Assembly (NCBI GenBank): GCA_002471195.1
Contig: DKPN01000063.1
Location: forward strand, 2,157 to 32,501
Source of the DNA: Bacteroides sp. UBA7333
GTDB taxonomy: Bacteria > Bacteroidota > Bacteroidia > Bacteroidales > Bacteroidaceae
DNA length: 30,345 nt
Reading direction: 5' to 3'
The stretch's first letter is position 1. Each line of letters opens with the position of its first letter. Of this stretch, positions 8,801 through 14,933 are shown in pieces. Below the pieces are notes generated by a model, which ran no database searches, was not told the DNA's origin, and saw nothing but the letters and a program-made list of their open reading frames with translations. Both the position numbers and the translations under genes were made by a program.

Positions 8801-9154
8801 TATAAACTCGACAAAGTATTGGTGAATGGCATGGATGTTACCTCTGAATTAATCGAAGGGATATTTACATTTGCCAATGTATTAAACAACCATACTATTG
8901 AAGCAAGTTTCACCTCTATCACAGGTGTTGATAATATCAACACAAATGATTTTAGCATCTATTACGATGCACCATCCGATAGAGTTATTTTAAGTCAGGA
9001 AGCGTTGTGCATCGAAATCACAAATATGGCCGGCCAATACATTGCCAAATATTCGGCAATTCACGAACTAAGCCTATCGGATATTCCAAGTGGAATTTAT
9101 CTATTTAAAATCACTCTACCCGAAGGCATTATCATTCGAAAAGTGATGAAATAA
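5813..9154 (+). CDS. Large T9SS-secreted protein with a duplicated ~310-residue module, fibronectin III and sorting domain
   Basis: 1113 residues from the ATG at 5813; an in-frame TTG at 5789 is rejected because the signal peptide starts at MKKMVFLML. In order: signal peptide ending near RSQ (about 20); module A (about 20-325); an immunoglobulin-like domain like ASPM/SPD-2/hydin repeats (about 328-432); module B (about 436-750); a second such domain (about 757-857); fibronectin type III (about 863-955, with GFTANW and NTEYAYKIAA); an InlB/big-repeat-like domain (about 958-1038, with GYKLDKVLVNG); and a T9SS type A sorting domain (about 1040-1113, with GIYLFKI and a basic end). Modules A and B share VEKLWEST, AYTYT/IYAYTQ, EIWxYNTGTVNYDS and YIHQ...GIALYKVYD. 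They look like a beta-propeller or adhesin-like fold, but I cannot assign a function. It stands alone and is followed by a terminator. Confidence 0.8.
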   Translation: MKKMVFLMLALLMASFVRSQFVVEKLWESTSDIPAVGNAKQGSGYDGTIYIQDKSISKIYAYTQVGSEVKRTEFATSDTGSGFDCDDAGNLIVRTGYFASAAPNGLKIYRKGETIGKNISFTLTHQGRTDYTNATGDIFSDNGGYVFFYCTGQTTVSYVKIRNGGEGDGAITVGNIGTGLSAGTSTSAVYSGNADDVTCQIRSSQWQKFENGTTSIVTPPDAKTTTLGATFFTIKDVYGDEKEIWAYNTGTVNYDSHFKVRNMTDESDLSTLLNAEEKTFKIGNGNATSTAYANWLCSSKIDEKTFYIHQFHPGNGIALYKVYDSSPSPTITIDGITDNHINFSDTEIGNKSETTITIAGTHLANDIIIESNNPVFEINKTSIQPTTGTVAATTLTITFNPTTASQENGIISVTSKGVKKEIHTSGLGVEPTQKSPFIVEKLWESTENLLPDTDARQGAGYNGVIYTVDKTNKKAYTYTHNGTSIEKAMFIDDPNLTGTGIAIDDAGNIVYGMGFPGSNPSSAIIVKAGEQQMKTIQFTLPKGTETNVGRTDYISAFGNMFSAEGGLIFFYSQNQVQINYVKVTNGGISESDITVGTISGNEIHKGNTGNNIFKGTELSAIAHARSSQLQQVNQGETAQIFHLPEIKTSTLGGCTFTIKDATGKDHEIWVYNTGTVNYDSQFKVYDKTDDTDLADNTPQEANIFMIGNGAGISKNSFSNWLTSSKINDGTYYIHQYSPGVGIALYKVYDPNYIPPTPPSITIEGISEKTIDFGTINTDEEKQFTFNLSGKDLLSDIVLSSSSNMFTIHPNRLTAIEGILAKSEITVTFAPSGKGEYTENITITSDGISEKIILKAKAVEPKMEAPIATEASNVSINGFTANWNQAKDAVIYQIIIGTPNEDKSDIGKAIEVATSTDLYYVKEGLQANTEYAYKIAAADSKGNVSEYSNVIIVKTEQIIHTIMASVSNEEQGTITPSGEVKVVHGENQSFSIAAHQGYKLDKVLVNGMDVTSELIEGIFTFANVLNNHTIEASFTSITGVDNINTNDFSIYYDAPSDRVILSQEALCIEITNMAGQYIAKYSAIHELSLSDIPSGIYLFKITLPEGIIIRKVMK

Positions 9155-9185
9155 TCATTTTATAATCATCCCATTCGGCTATTGA

Positions 9186-9220
9186 TGGCGTAACTTTTCA
9201 CAAAAGGTTACGCCATTTTT
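9186..9220 (+). terminator. Rho-independent terminator after the T9SS cargo gene
   Basis: Arms 9186-9198 (TGGCGTAACTTTT) and 9202-9215 pair with one bulged base, and the 3' arm runs into a five-base T-tract at 9216-9220. It lies about 30 bases after the stop codon. Confidence 0.85.
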
Positions 9221-9293
9221 AGATCAAAATAACATGAATAATAACCATAAAAATAGTCTAGCAATATCATGATAATAGAAATTATAAATTTAT

Positions 9294-9306
9294 TTTCCTG
9301 TGGAAA
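9294..9306. promoter_or_regulatory. Candidate operator, upstream copy (TTTCC-TGT-GGAAA)
   Basis: A perfect palindrome with 5-base arms around 3 bases, directly abutting the predicted -33 TTTG of the sulfur operon. The same arms occur at 9348-9360 on the other side of the promoter, about 54 bases centre to centre. The MarR-type protein encoded at the end of this operon is a plausible ligand (inference). Confidence 0.5.
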
Positions 9307-9338
9307 TTTGTTTTATAAGAAAACTTATATCATCTTTG
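9307..9338 (+). promoter_or_regulatory. Promoter of the CoA-disulfide-reductase/MarR operon
   Basis: TTTG at 9307-9310 is followed after 20 bases by CATCTTTG at 9331-9338, one base off the Bacteroidota TAnnTTTG consensus. The predicted start of transcription gives a leader of about 45 bases containing the second palindrome. Confidence 0.6.
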
Positions 9339-9347
9339 CAACATTAA

Positions 9348-9360
9348 TTTCCAATGGAAA
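9348..9360. promoter_or_regulatory. Candidate operator, downstream copy (TTTCC-AAT-GGAAA)
   Basis: Has the same 5-base arms and 3-base spacer as the palindrome at 9294-9306 and lies at or just after the predicted transcription start. A repressor bound here would block initiation, and binding to both copies could loop the promoter. Confidence 0.5.
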
Positions 9361-9388
9361 GTATTATCAACGTTTAAATATATAGATT

Positions 9389-11848
9389 ATGAAGTACGTT
9401 ATTGTGGGCGGTGTAGCAGGAGGTGCAACAGCTGCAGCCCGAATTAGAAGATTAGATGAAATGGCTGAAATTATTATTCTTGAAAAAGGAAAATATATTT
9501 CGTATGCCAATTGTGGATTGCCATATTATATCGGAGATACGATTAAAGAACGTCAGAAGTTATTGGTACAAACCCCACAATCGTTTCATAAACGTTTTGC
9601 GATTGATGTTAGAGTAGAAAGCGAAGCAATCAAAATAGATACTTCGAACAAAAAAGTAACTATCCGCACCAAAGACGGACAAATGTATGATGAAACATTC
9701 GACAAATTGCTTTTATCACCGGGAGCAACCCCCGTACGTCCACCTCTGAAAGGGATAGATATACCGGGAATTTTTACACTCCGCAATGTAGATGATACAG
9801 ACCATATTAAAACATATATTATCGATAAAAGCATTAAAAATGCAGTGATTGTTGGAGCAGGATTTATCGGACTCGAAATGGCCGAAAATCTTCATCAGTT
9901 GGGCATCAATGTATCCATCATTGAGATGGGCAATCAAGTGATGGCACCCATTGACTTTTCGATGGCATGTGCCGTACATCAACACCTTATCCAAAAAGGA
10001 GTAAATTTATATTTAGGTAAGGGGGTAGATAGTTTTGAAGCCGCAGAAAATGGGAAAATAAACATAACACTCAACACCCATGAAGACATCACAGCAGATA
10101 TGGTACTTCTATCGATTGGTGTACGCCCTGAAACGACACTAGCCAAAGATGCCGGTATCATATTGGGAGAAGCTGGAGGCATCAAAGTAAATGAGTTTCT
10201 TGAGACATCGGCAAAAGATATATATGCGGTAGGAGATGCCATAGAATACATTAACCCACTCACTGGTAAGCCTTATCTCAATTATTTGGCAGGCCCTGCC
10301 AATCGCCAAGGCCGAATAGTGGCCGACAACATGGTATTGGGAAACACAATCAGCTATGAGGGTGCTATTGCCACCTCCATTGCAAAAGTTTTTGATATGA
10401 CTGTAGCCACTACAGGGCTTCCTGCCAAACGGTTACAACAAATGAACGTCAACTATAGTAGTTCGATCGTTCATCCAAACTCACATGCCGGTTATTATCC
10501 AAATGCACTACCTATGACCTTGAAACTGACTTTCAATTCGGAAACAGGGAAAATATATGGCGCACAATGCACCGGCTATGAAGGAGTGGATAAACGCATT
10601 GACGAAATATCGATGGTAATTAAACAAGGTGGAAGCATCTACGATTTAATGAAAACCGAACAGTGCTACGCTCCCCCCTTTTCATCGGCTAAAGATCCGG
10701 TTGCAGTAGCAGCATATGTAGCGGGCAATATTGTAAATGGTACGATGCCCATAGTTACATGGAGAGAAATAGCTAACGGCAATTTAAATAATAAATTTTT
10801 GCTCGATGTGCGTACAACAGATGAATTTTCGTTTGGATCGATACAAGGTGCTGTAAATATTCCCTTAGACGAAATAAGAGAGCGCATCAATGAAATACCG
10901 AAAGAAAAAGAAATTTATATCTTTTGCGCAGTAGGACTTAGAGGATATCTAGCCACAAGAATATTAATGCAAAGGGGTTATCAACAGGTCAAAAATTTAT
11001 CGGGTGGATATAAAACATATCAAATAGCCACTGCAAAATTGCCTACCCCCAACCTTAACGAAAAAAGAGAAGAAATAAAAAAGGAAGAAGTAATGACAGT
11101 CAACAACGGTGATGCTAAAAAAAATACAGTAATAGTGGATGCATGTGGTCTACAATGTCCGGGACCTGTATTAAAAATAAAACATGCAATGGATGAGATA
11201 AATCAAGGCGATAGAATTGAGGTGACATCGACCGATGCAGCTTTTTCGCGCGATGCACAAGCTTGGTGCAACACCACCGGAAACAAGCTGTTATCGAATA
11301 GCGAAGCAAAAGGTAAATATACCGTTATTATAGAAAAAGGAGCACCACAAGCGTGCCATCTCACCACTTCATGCGAAGGTAAAGGCAAAACTTTAATTAT
11401 GTTTAGCGATGATCTTGACAAAGCTTTAGCTACCTTTGTACTGGCTAATGGCGCGGCAGCAATAGGGCAACCCACTACCATATTTTTTACATTTTGGGGA
11501 TTGAACGTGATTAAGAAGATGTCGAAACCAAAAGTTGAAAAAGATATTTTCGGCAAGATGTTTGGATGGATGTTGCCTTCACACTCATTAAAGCTACACC
11601 TATCTAAAATGAGTATGCTGGGAATAGGTGATCGAATGATGCGCCATATCATGAAACAAAAAAATATAGAATCGCTCGAAACACTACGCCAACAGGCTAT
11701 CGACAATGGAGTTGAATTTATTGCTTGTCAAATGTCGATGGATGTAATGGGAGTAAAAAAAGAGGAATTATTAGATAATGTAACGATTGGAGGTGTAGCC
11801 AGCTATATGGAACGCGCCGAACAAGCCAATGTTAATCTATTTATCTAA
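9389..11848 (+). CDS. CoA-disulfide-reductase-like flavoprotein fused to rhodanese, TusA and DsrE-like domains
   Basis: 819 residues in four modules. (1) FAD/NAD(P)H pyridine-nucleotide-disulfide oxidoreductase, about 1-445: GGVAGGATAAARIRR dinucleotide fold, redox Cys42 in SYANCGLPYYIGD as in CoA-disulfide reductases, second nucleotide site VIVGAGFIGLEMAE (153-166), and FAD-binding IYAVGDA (278-284). (2) Rhodanese, about 455-545, with active-site Cys513 in FCAVGLRG. (3) TusA/SirA-like, about 580-650, with CPGP Cys590. (4) DsrE/F-like, about 665-819, with Cys780 in FIACQMSMDVMGV. The chain of thiol sites implies reduction of CoA-disulfide or persulfides and sulfane-sulfur passing between cysteines on one cytosolic protein. 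Every expected thiol is present. It shares an operon with a MarR regulator 25 bases downstream, fitting control by sulfide or polysulfide. The exact substrate is not known from sequence. Confidence 0.9.
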   Translation: MKYVIVGGVAGGATAAARIRRLDEMAEIIILEKGKYISYANCGLPYYIGDTIKERQKLLVQTPQSFHKRFAIDVRVESEAIKIDTSNKKVTIRTKDGQMYDETFDKLLLSPGATPVRPPLKGIDIPGIFTLRNVDDTDHIKTYIIDKSIKNAVIVGAGFIGLEMAENLHQLGINVSIIEMGNQVMAPIDFSMACAVHQHLIQKGVNLYLGKGVDSFEAAENGKINITLNTHEDITADMVLLSIGVRPETTLAKDAGIILGEAGGIKVNEFLETSAKDIYAVGDAIEYINPLTGKPYLNYLAGPANRQGRIVADNMVLGNTISYEGAIATSIAKVFDMTVATTGLPAKRLQQMNVNYSSSIVHPNSHAGYYPNALPMTLKLTFNSETGKIYGAQCTGYEGVDKRIDEISMVIKQGGSIYDLMKTEQCYAPPFSSAKDPVAVAAYVAGNIVNGTMPIVTWREIANGNLNNKFLLDVRTTDEFSFGSIQGAVNIPLDEIRERINEIPKEKEIYIFCAVGLRGYLATRILMQRGYQQVKNLSGGYKTYQIATAKLPTPNLNEKREEIKKEEVMTVNNGDAKKNTVIVDACGLQCPGPVLKIKHAMDEINQGDRIEVTSTDAAFSRDAQAWCNTTGNKLLSNSEAKGKYTVIIEKGAPQACHLTTSCEGKGKTLIMFSDDLDKALATFVLANGAAAIGQPTTIFFTFWGLNVIKKMSKPKVEKDIFGKMFGWMLPSHSLKLHLSKMSMLGIGDRMMRHIMKQKNIESLETLRQQAIDNGVEFIACQMSMDVMGVKKEELLDNVTIGGVASYMERAEQANVNLFI

Positions 11849-11873
11849 TATAGACTTACAAGAATAGCATTGA

Positions 11874-12221
11874 ATGGAAAAACTTTGTAAAATAAGAGAT
11901 ATTCAAAGGAGTATTGCCGATTTTGAGCAACACTTTGAAAGCAAATATGGGATAGGCCTCAACGAAGGAATGGCACTGTGTTCTTTATATCAAAACGCAC
12001 CACTTTCGGCTAGCCAGATTGCTCAACATCTGGGTTTAAAATCATCGCATGTGTCGAAAATCATTGCATCGGTAGAAAAAAAAGAGCTACTAGAACGCAC
12101 GATGGGAAAAGAGGATAAACGCCAAATGTACTTTAATCTTACAATAAAAGGGAAAGAACTAATTTCATCAGTAAAATCGGACGAGATGATACTACCCGAT
12201 CTATTAAACGATATTATTTAA
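11874..12221 (+). CDS. MarR-family winged-helix transcriptional regulator
   Basis: 115 residues, slightly short for MarR. The winged-helix core is clear: LNEGMALCSLYQ, the HTH APLSASQIAQHLGLKSSHVSKIIASVEKKELLER (about 42-75), then the wing MGKEDKRQMYFNLTIKGKEL, whose D-K-R pattern is the family signature. It should bind DNA as a dimer. It has two N-terminal-half cysteines (Cys5 and Cys36 by my count), which could sense redox or sulfur species, but that is speculation. It starts 25 bases after the sulfur-transfer fusion and most likely controls this operon; the paired TTTCCnnnGGAAA palindromes around the promoter are the best candidate sites. Confidence 0.82.
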   Translation: MEKLCKIRDIQRSIADFEQHFESKYGIGLNEGMALCSLYQNAPLSASQIAQHLGLKSSHVSKIIASVEKKELLERTMGKEDKRQMYFNLTIKGKELISSVKSDEMILPDLLNDII

Positions 12222-12235
12222 GAGAGTGATATGCC

Positions 12236-12317
12236 TTATTCACAGTTGTGATATCGGTTATTCTCAGTTGTGATATCCCACTATCACAACTGTGAACCAT
12301 AAGATATCACAAACTGA
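12236..12317. repeat. Cluster of four copies of a short repeat (core CAGTTGTGATATC), two direct and two inverted
   Basis: Two adjacent 22-base units (12236-12257 and 12258-12279) match at 19 positions. They are followed by an inverted copy at 12282-12296, whose 15 bases are the exact complement of 12239-12253, and a partial inverted copy at 12302-12317 with one extra T. The array lies between convergent genes, so it is not an ordinary promoter operator. Copies can fold into alternative hairpins (copy 1 with 3, or 2 with 3 or 4). Confidence 0.8.
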
Positions 12318-12347
12318 TTGTCATTAAATAACGATTATAAAAACGAT

Positions 12348-12391
12348 AAATGCCGTGTCATCTGGGAAGATTCCATTATGACACGGCATTT
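12348..12391. terminator. Shared bidirectional terminator between marR and queF
   Basis: A perfect 14-base inverted repeat (12348-12361 and 12378-12391, core TGCCGTGTCAT) has A-rich and T-rich flanks on both sides. Its 16-base loop carries a smaller GGAA/TTCC pair. The position between convergent gene ends fits use by both strands. Confidence 0.85.
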
Positions 12392-12415
12392 ATTATATCA
12401 TGATATCGAGATCTA

Positions 12416-12871
12416 TTATTGATGAGTTGCGAGGCGTTGCAATGCTAACTCTTCGTATTTAGTCCCGGGTCGTCCCCAATTGGCATACGGATATATTGAT
12501 ATGCCTCCACGTGGAGTAAAGATTCCGGTTACTTCAATATATTTAGGGTTCATCAGTTTGATTAAATCTTTCATAATAAGATTTACGCAATCTTCATGAA
12601 AACCTCCATGACTGCGGAAACTAAAAAGATATAGTTTCAAACTCTTGCTTTCGACCATTTTTATATCGGGAAGATAGCTAATAACAATTTCTGCGAAATC
12701 AGGTTGTCCGGTAATTGGGCATAAGCTTGTAAACTCCGGGCAATTAAAACGTACCCAGTAGTCATTTTCGGGATGTTTATTATCGAATGCCTCCAAAACT
12801 TCGGGAGCATAGTCCTGCTTGTATTCGGTGGTGCGTCCCAATAATGAAAGTTGATCTTTTAAATCGGCCAT
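12416..12871 (-). CDS. queF: NADPH-dependent 7-cyano-7-deazaguanine reductase
   Basis: 151 residues, the short single-domain (type I) form of QueF, which reduces preQ0 nitrile to preQ1 amine with two NADPH in queuosine biosynthesis. The active site is visible: Cys51 in FTSLCPITGQPDFA forms the thioimide and Asp58 is the acid. The QueF motif ESKSLKLYLFSFR (74-86) and HGGFHEDC with His92/Glu93 follow. The protein is a cytosolic tunnelling-fold oligomer. It starts 58 bases after hflX with no promoter seen between, so it is probably co-transcribed from the hflX side. No preQ1 riboswitch is apparent in that short gap. Other queuosine genes are not in the window. Confidence 0.95.
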   Translation of the reverse strand: MADLKDQLSLLGRTTEYKQDYAPEVLEAFDNKHPENDYWVRFNCPEFTSLCPITGQPDFAEIVISYLPDIKMVESKSLKLYLFSFRSHGGFHEDCVNLIMKDLIKLMNPKYIEVTGIFTPRGGISIYPYANWGRPGTKYEELALQRLATHQ

Positions 12872-12929
12872 ATCTATAAAATTTAATGTTCAGTAAATAG
12901 CATGTTTTCCACCATTAGATAACGGGCAA

Positions 12930-14198
12930 TTACTCTTCTATTTCCTCTTCGTCGTAAACTTGATATAAGAAATTATTATAAGGGTACTTTTGTACGTGAA
13001 GTTGTTTTACACGATCATATACAACTTTGCGCAGATCATCAATATTGATTTTCTCGCGTGCCGATATAAAAATACAATTATCGTTTAGTTTAGACATCCA
13101 CGTTTTCATTAACTCTTCGAGGGTCAGATTCTCTTTTGTACGGGGTGTTAAATCATCTTCGGCCTTCTCAACATGATGATAAGCATCAATCTTATTGAAT
13201 ACAAGGATCATTGGTTTACCACCTCCATCAATATCGGCAAGTGTTTTGTTCACCACCTCTATTTGTTCTTCAAATCCGGGATGAGAGATATCCACCACAT
13301 GTACCAATAGATCGGCTTCGCGTACTTCGTCAAGTGTCGACTTAAATGATTCAACCAAATCGGTAGGCAACTTACGAATAAACCCTACAGTATCGGACAA
13401 AAGAAATGGAAGATTGTCGATAATCACTTTTCGTACCGTAGTGTCGAGTGTTGCAAACAGTTTATTTTCGGCAAACACCTCACTTTTCGAGAGAAGATTC
13501 ATAATGGTAGATTTTCCCACATTAGTATACCCTACTAATGCTACGCGAATCATACGACCTCGGTTTTTACGCTGAGTCGATTTTTGTTTATCAATTTCGG
13601 CTAAACGTTCTTTTAGCAATGACATACGTCCTAAGATTATACGGCGGTCCATCTCAAGCTGAGTTTCACCTGGTCCGCGAAGACCTACCGATCCACCTTT
13701 ACCACCACCGGCACCCGAACCACCACCTTGACGTTCTAGGTGGGTCCAAAGACGTTGCAATCGAGGTAACATATATTTATATTGCGCCAATTCTACTTGG
13801 GTTTTTGCATGGGCTGTCTGAGCACGCATTGCAAAAATATCGAGGATAAGCGATGTACGATCTAATATTTTAATTTTCAAAACAGCTTCGATGTTGCGTA
13901 GCTGCTTAGCCGATAGCTCATCATCAAATATGACCATACCTACTTCACGACCATTATCTTCTTCTTGAACGATATAGTCTTTTATCTCTTCTAGTTTACC
14001 TTTTCCGACATACGTTACAGAGTTGGCCAAAGGCAACCGTTGTGTAAATCGTTTTACAACTTCCGCTCCAGCCGTCTCGGCAAGAAAATCCAACTCATCG
14101 AGATATTCATTGGTCTTACGCTCATCTTGAGTTTGAGTGATAATACCAACAAGTACTGCAGTTTCGACTTTGGCTTCGGAAATAACAAATTCTTTCAT
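12930..14198 (-). CDS. hflX: Ribosome-associated GTPase HflX
   Basis: 422 residues, full length. The N-terminal HflX domain (about 10-155) has VTYVGKGKLEEIKDYI and DDELSAKQLRNIE. A glycine-rich linker (about 157-178) leads to GPGETQLEMDRR. The GTPase domain follows with G1 GYTNVGKST (223-231), G3 DTVGFIRKLP (269-278) and G4 NKID (335-338). The C-terminus is acidic. HflX binds the 50S subunit and splits stalled or hibernating 70S ribosomes. A TATCTTTG box 28-35 bases before its ATG overlaps the end of the upstream lipoprotein gene, giving it its own short-leader promoter, and queF follows. Confidence 0.95.
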   Translation of the reverse strand: MKEFVISEAKVETAVLVGIITQTQDERKTNEYLDELDFLAETAGAEVVKRFTQRLPLANSVTYVGKGKLEEIKDYIVQEEDNGREVGMVIFDDELSAKQLRNIEAVLKIKILDRTSLILDIFAMRAQTAHAKTQVELAQYKYMLPRLQRLWTHLERQGGGSGAGGGKGGSVGLRGPGETQLEMDRRIILGRMSLLKERLAEIDKQKSTQRKNRGRMIRVALVGYTNVGKSTIMNLLSKSEVFAENKLFATLDTTVRKVIIDNLPFLLSDTVGFIRKLPTDLVESFKSTLDEVREADLLVHVVDISHPGFEEQIEVVNKTLADIDGGGKPMILVFNKIDAYHHVEKAEDDLTPRTKENLTLEELMKTWMSKLNDNCIFISAREKINIDDLRKVVYDRVKQLHVQKYPYNNFLYQVYDEEEIEE

Positions 14199-14225
14199 AT
14201 AAAGCTTTTATATTATTTTGATATG

Positions 14226-14233
14226 CAAAGATA
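14226..14233 (-). promoter_or_regulatory. Candidate -7 box for hflX
   Basis: Reads TATCTTTG on the minus strand, an exact TAnnTTTG match. It sits in the 37-base gap between the lipoprotein gene and hflX. No -33 TTG is visible at the right distance, where the sequence is lipoprotein coding DNA. Confidence 0.5.
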
Positions 14234-14235
14234 GA

Positions 14236-14769
14236 TTATTTTTGCATGTATTTCTTTTCTATTAACTCATTTAACTGTGGAATTATATCCGTGTAATCAC
14301 TTCTTGTCCCACACCAATACCAAACCGATAGTGGATTTTTATTGATTATATGCAACATCAATTGCGACATACTAGGGGCTTCTTGCATTTTACTGTACTC
14401 TTCGTAGGTATAGGATAGAAATGCAACATTAGGACCTATCCCCTTATTGTCTAACAAATAGCCATCCACTAAGCGGGAAGGTAAACGCAATGCATCGCCC
14501 ATCAACAAATCGGTTGGTGCCGGATATGATACAATTTGAGTACGATCATTGTTCATAATAACCGGTACGTTATAATAATAATCTCCATTGGTTTTATAAA
14601 TAAAAACGGGAGGAGAAGAAACTGTTGGAGCCCCTGACAATGGCTTTTGTGAATTCATATCTTGAAGTGGCAAACTCACCTCTTGATGATTATGGGTATT
14701 GATTTGAGAGGCACTTTTACATGAATATATACACATGGCTGAAAATAAAATAAAATAAAACACTTTCAT
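14236..14769 (-). CDS. Lipoprotein of unknown function upstream of hflX
   Basis: 177 residues. It has a lipoprotein signal peptide with Cys17 in CIYSCKSAS, so the mature protein should be membrane anchored. The region after the anchor is Ser/Pro/Gln-rich to about residue 55. A folded part follows with YYYNVPVIMNNDRTQIVSYPAPTDL and RLPSRLVDGYLLDNKGIGPNVAFLSYTYEEY. No enzymatic motif is recognised; the Pro-Ala-Pro turn and regular strands suggest a small beta-rich domain. It lies 37 bases before hflX, and a candidate hflX promoter sits in that gap, so the two genes may be only partly co-transcribed. Confidence 0.7.
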   Translation of the reverse strand: MKVFYFILFSAMCIYSCKSASQINTHNHQEVSLPLQDMNSQKPLSGAPTVSSPPVFIYKTNGDYYYNVPVIMNNDRTQIVSYPAPTDLLMGDALRLPSRLVDGYLLDNKGIGPNVAFLSYTYEEYSKMQEAPSMSQLMLHIINKNPLSVWYWCGTRSDYTDIIPQLNELIEKKYMQK

Positions 14770-14865
14770 ATCACTGCAACTATTTTAAAACAGATAACAA
14801 ATTCTTATTCATTTAACGAATATAACAATTTTCGAGCTCCAATGATTATAAATGAAGTATAAAAG

Positions 14866-14905
14866 AAAGCGGCAACTATAAAATTACTTTTATAATTACC
14901 GCTTT
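14866..14905 (-). terminator. Strong terminator after the C10 protease gene
   Basis: Arms 14866-14883 and 14888-14905 form an 18-base stem around a 4-base loop. The only imperfections become G-U pairs when read as minus-strand RNA, which supports minus-strand use. A U-rich stretch follows. Confidence 0.8.
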
Positions 14906-14933
14906 AACTTACGATGTAGTAAAATCAGCCTTT

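Noticed and set aside
8065..8958. Three minus-strand open frames inside the T9SS cargo gene
   Set aside because: Overlapping antisense shadows of a continuous 1113-residue coding region with clear domains.
12236..12317. CRISPR array
   Set aside because: Units are short, adjacent, partly inverted and lack spacers of regular length; no cas genes nearby.
12236..12347. Replication origin, because TTATTCACA matches the DnaA-box consensus and AT-rich DNA follows
   Set aside because: Only one exact box and one single-mismatch box were seen, with no dnaA or other origin-linked genes nearby. GC-skew would be needed.
12872..12929. preQ1 riboswitch before queF
   Set aside because: The 58-base gap lies directly behind hflX and shows no H-type pseudoknot pattern I could draw.
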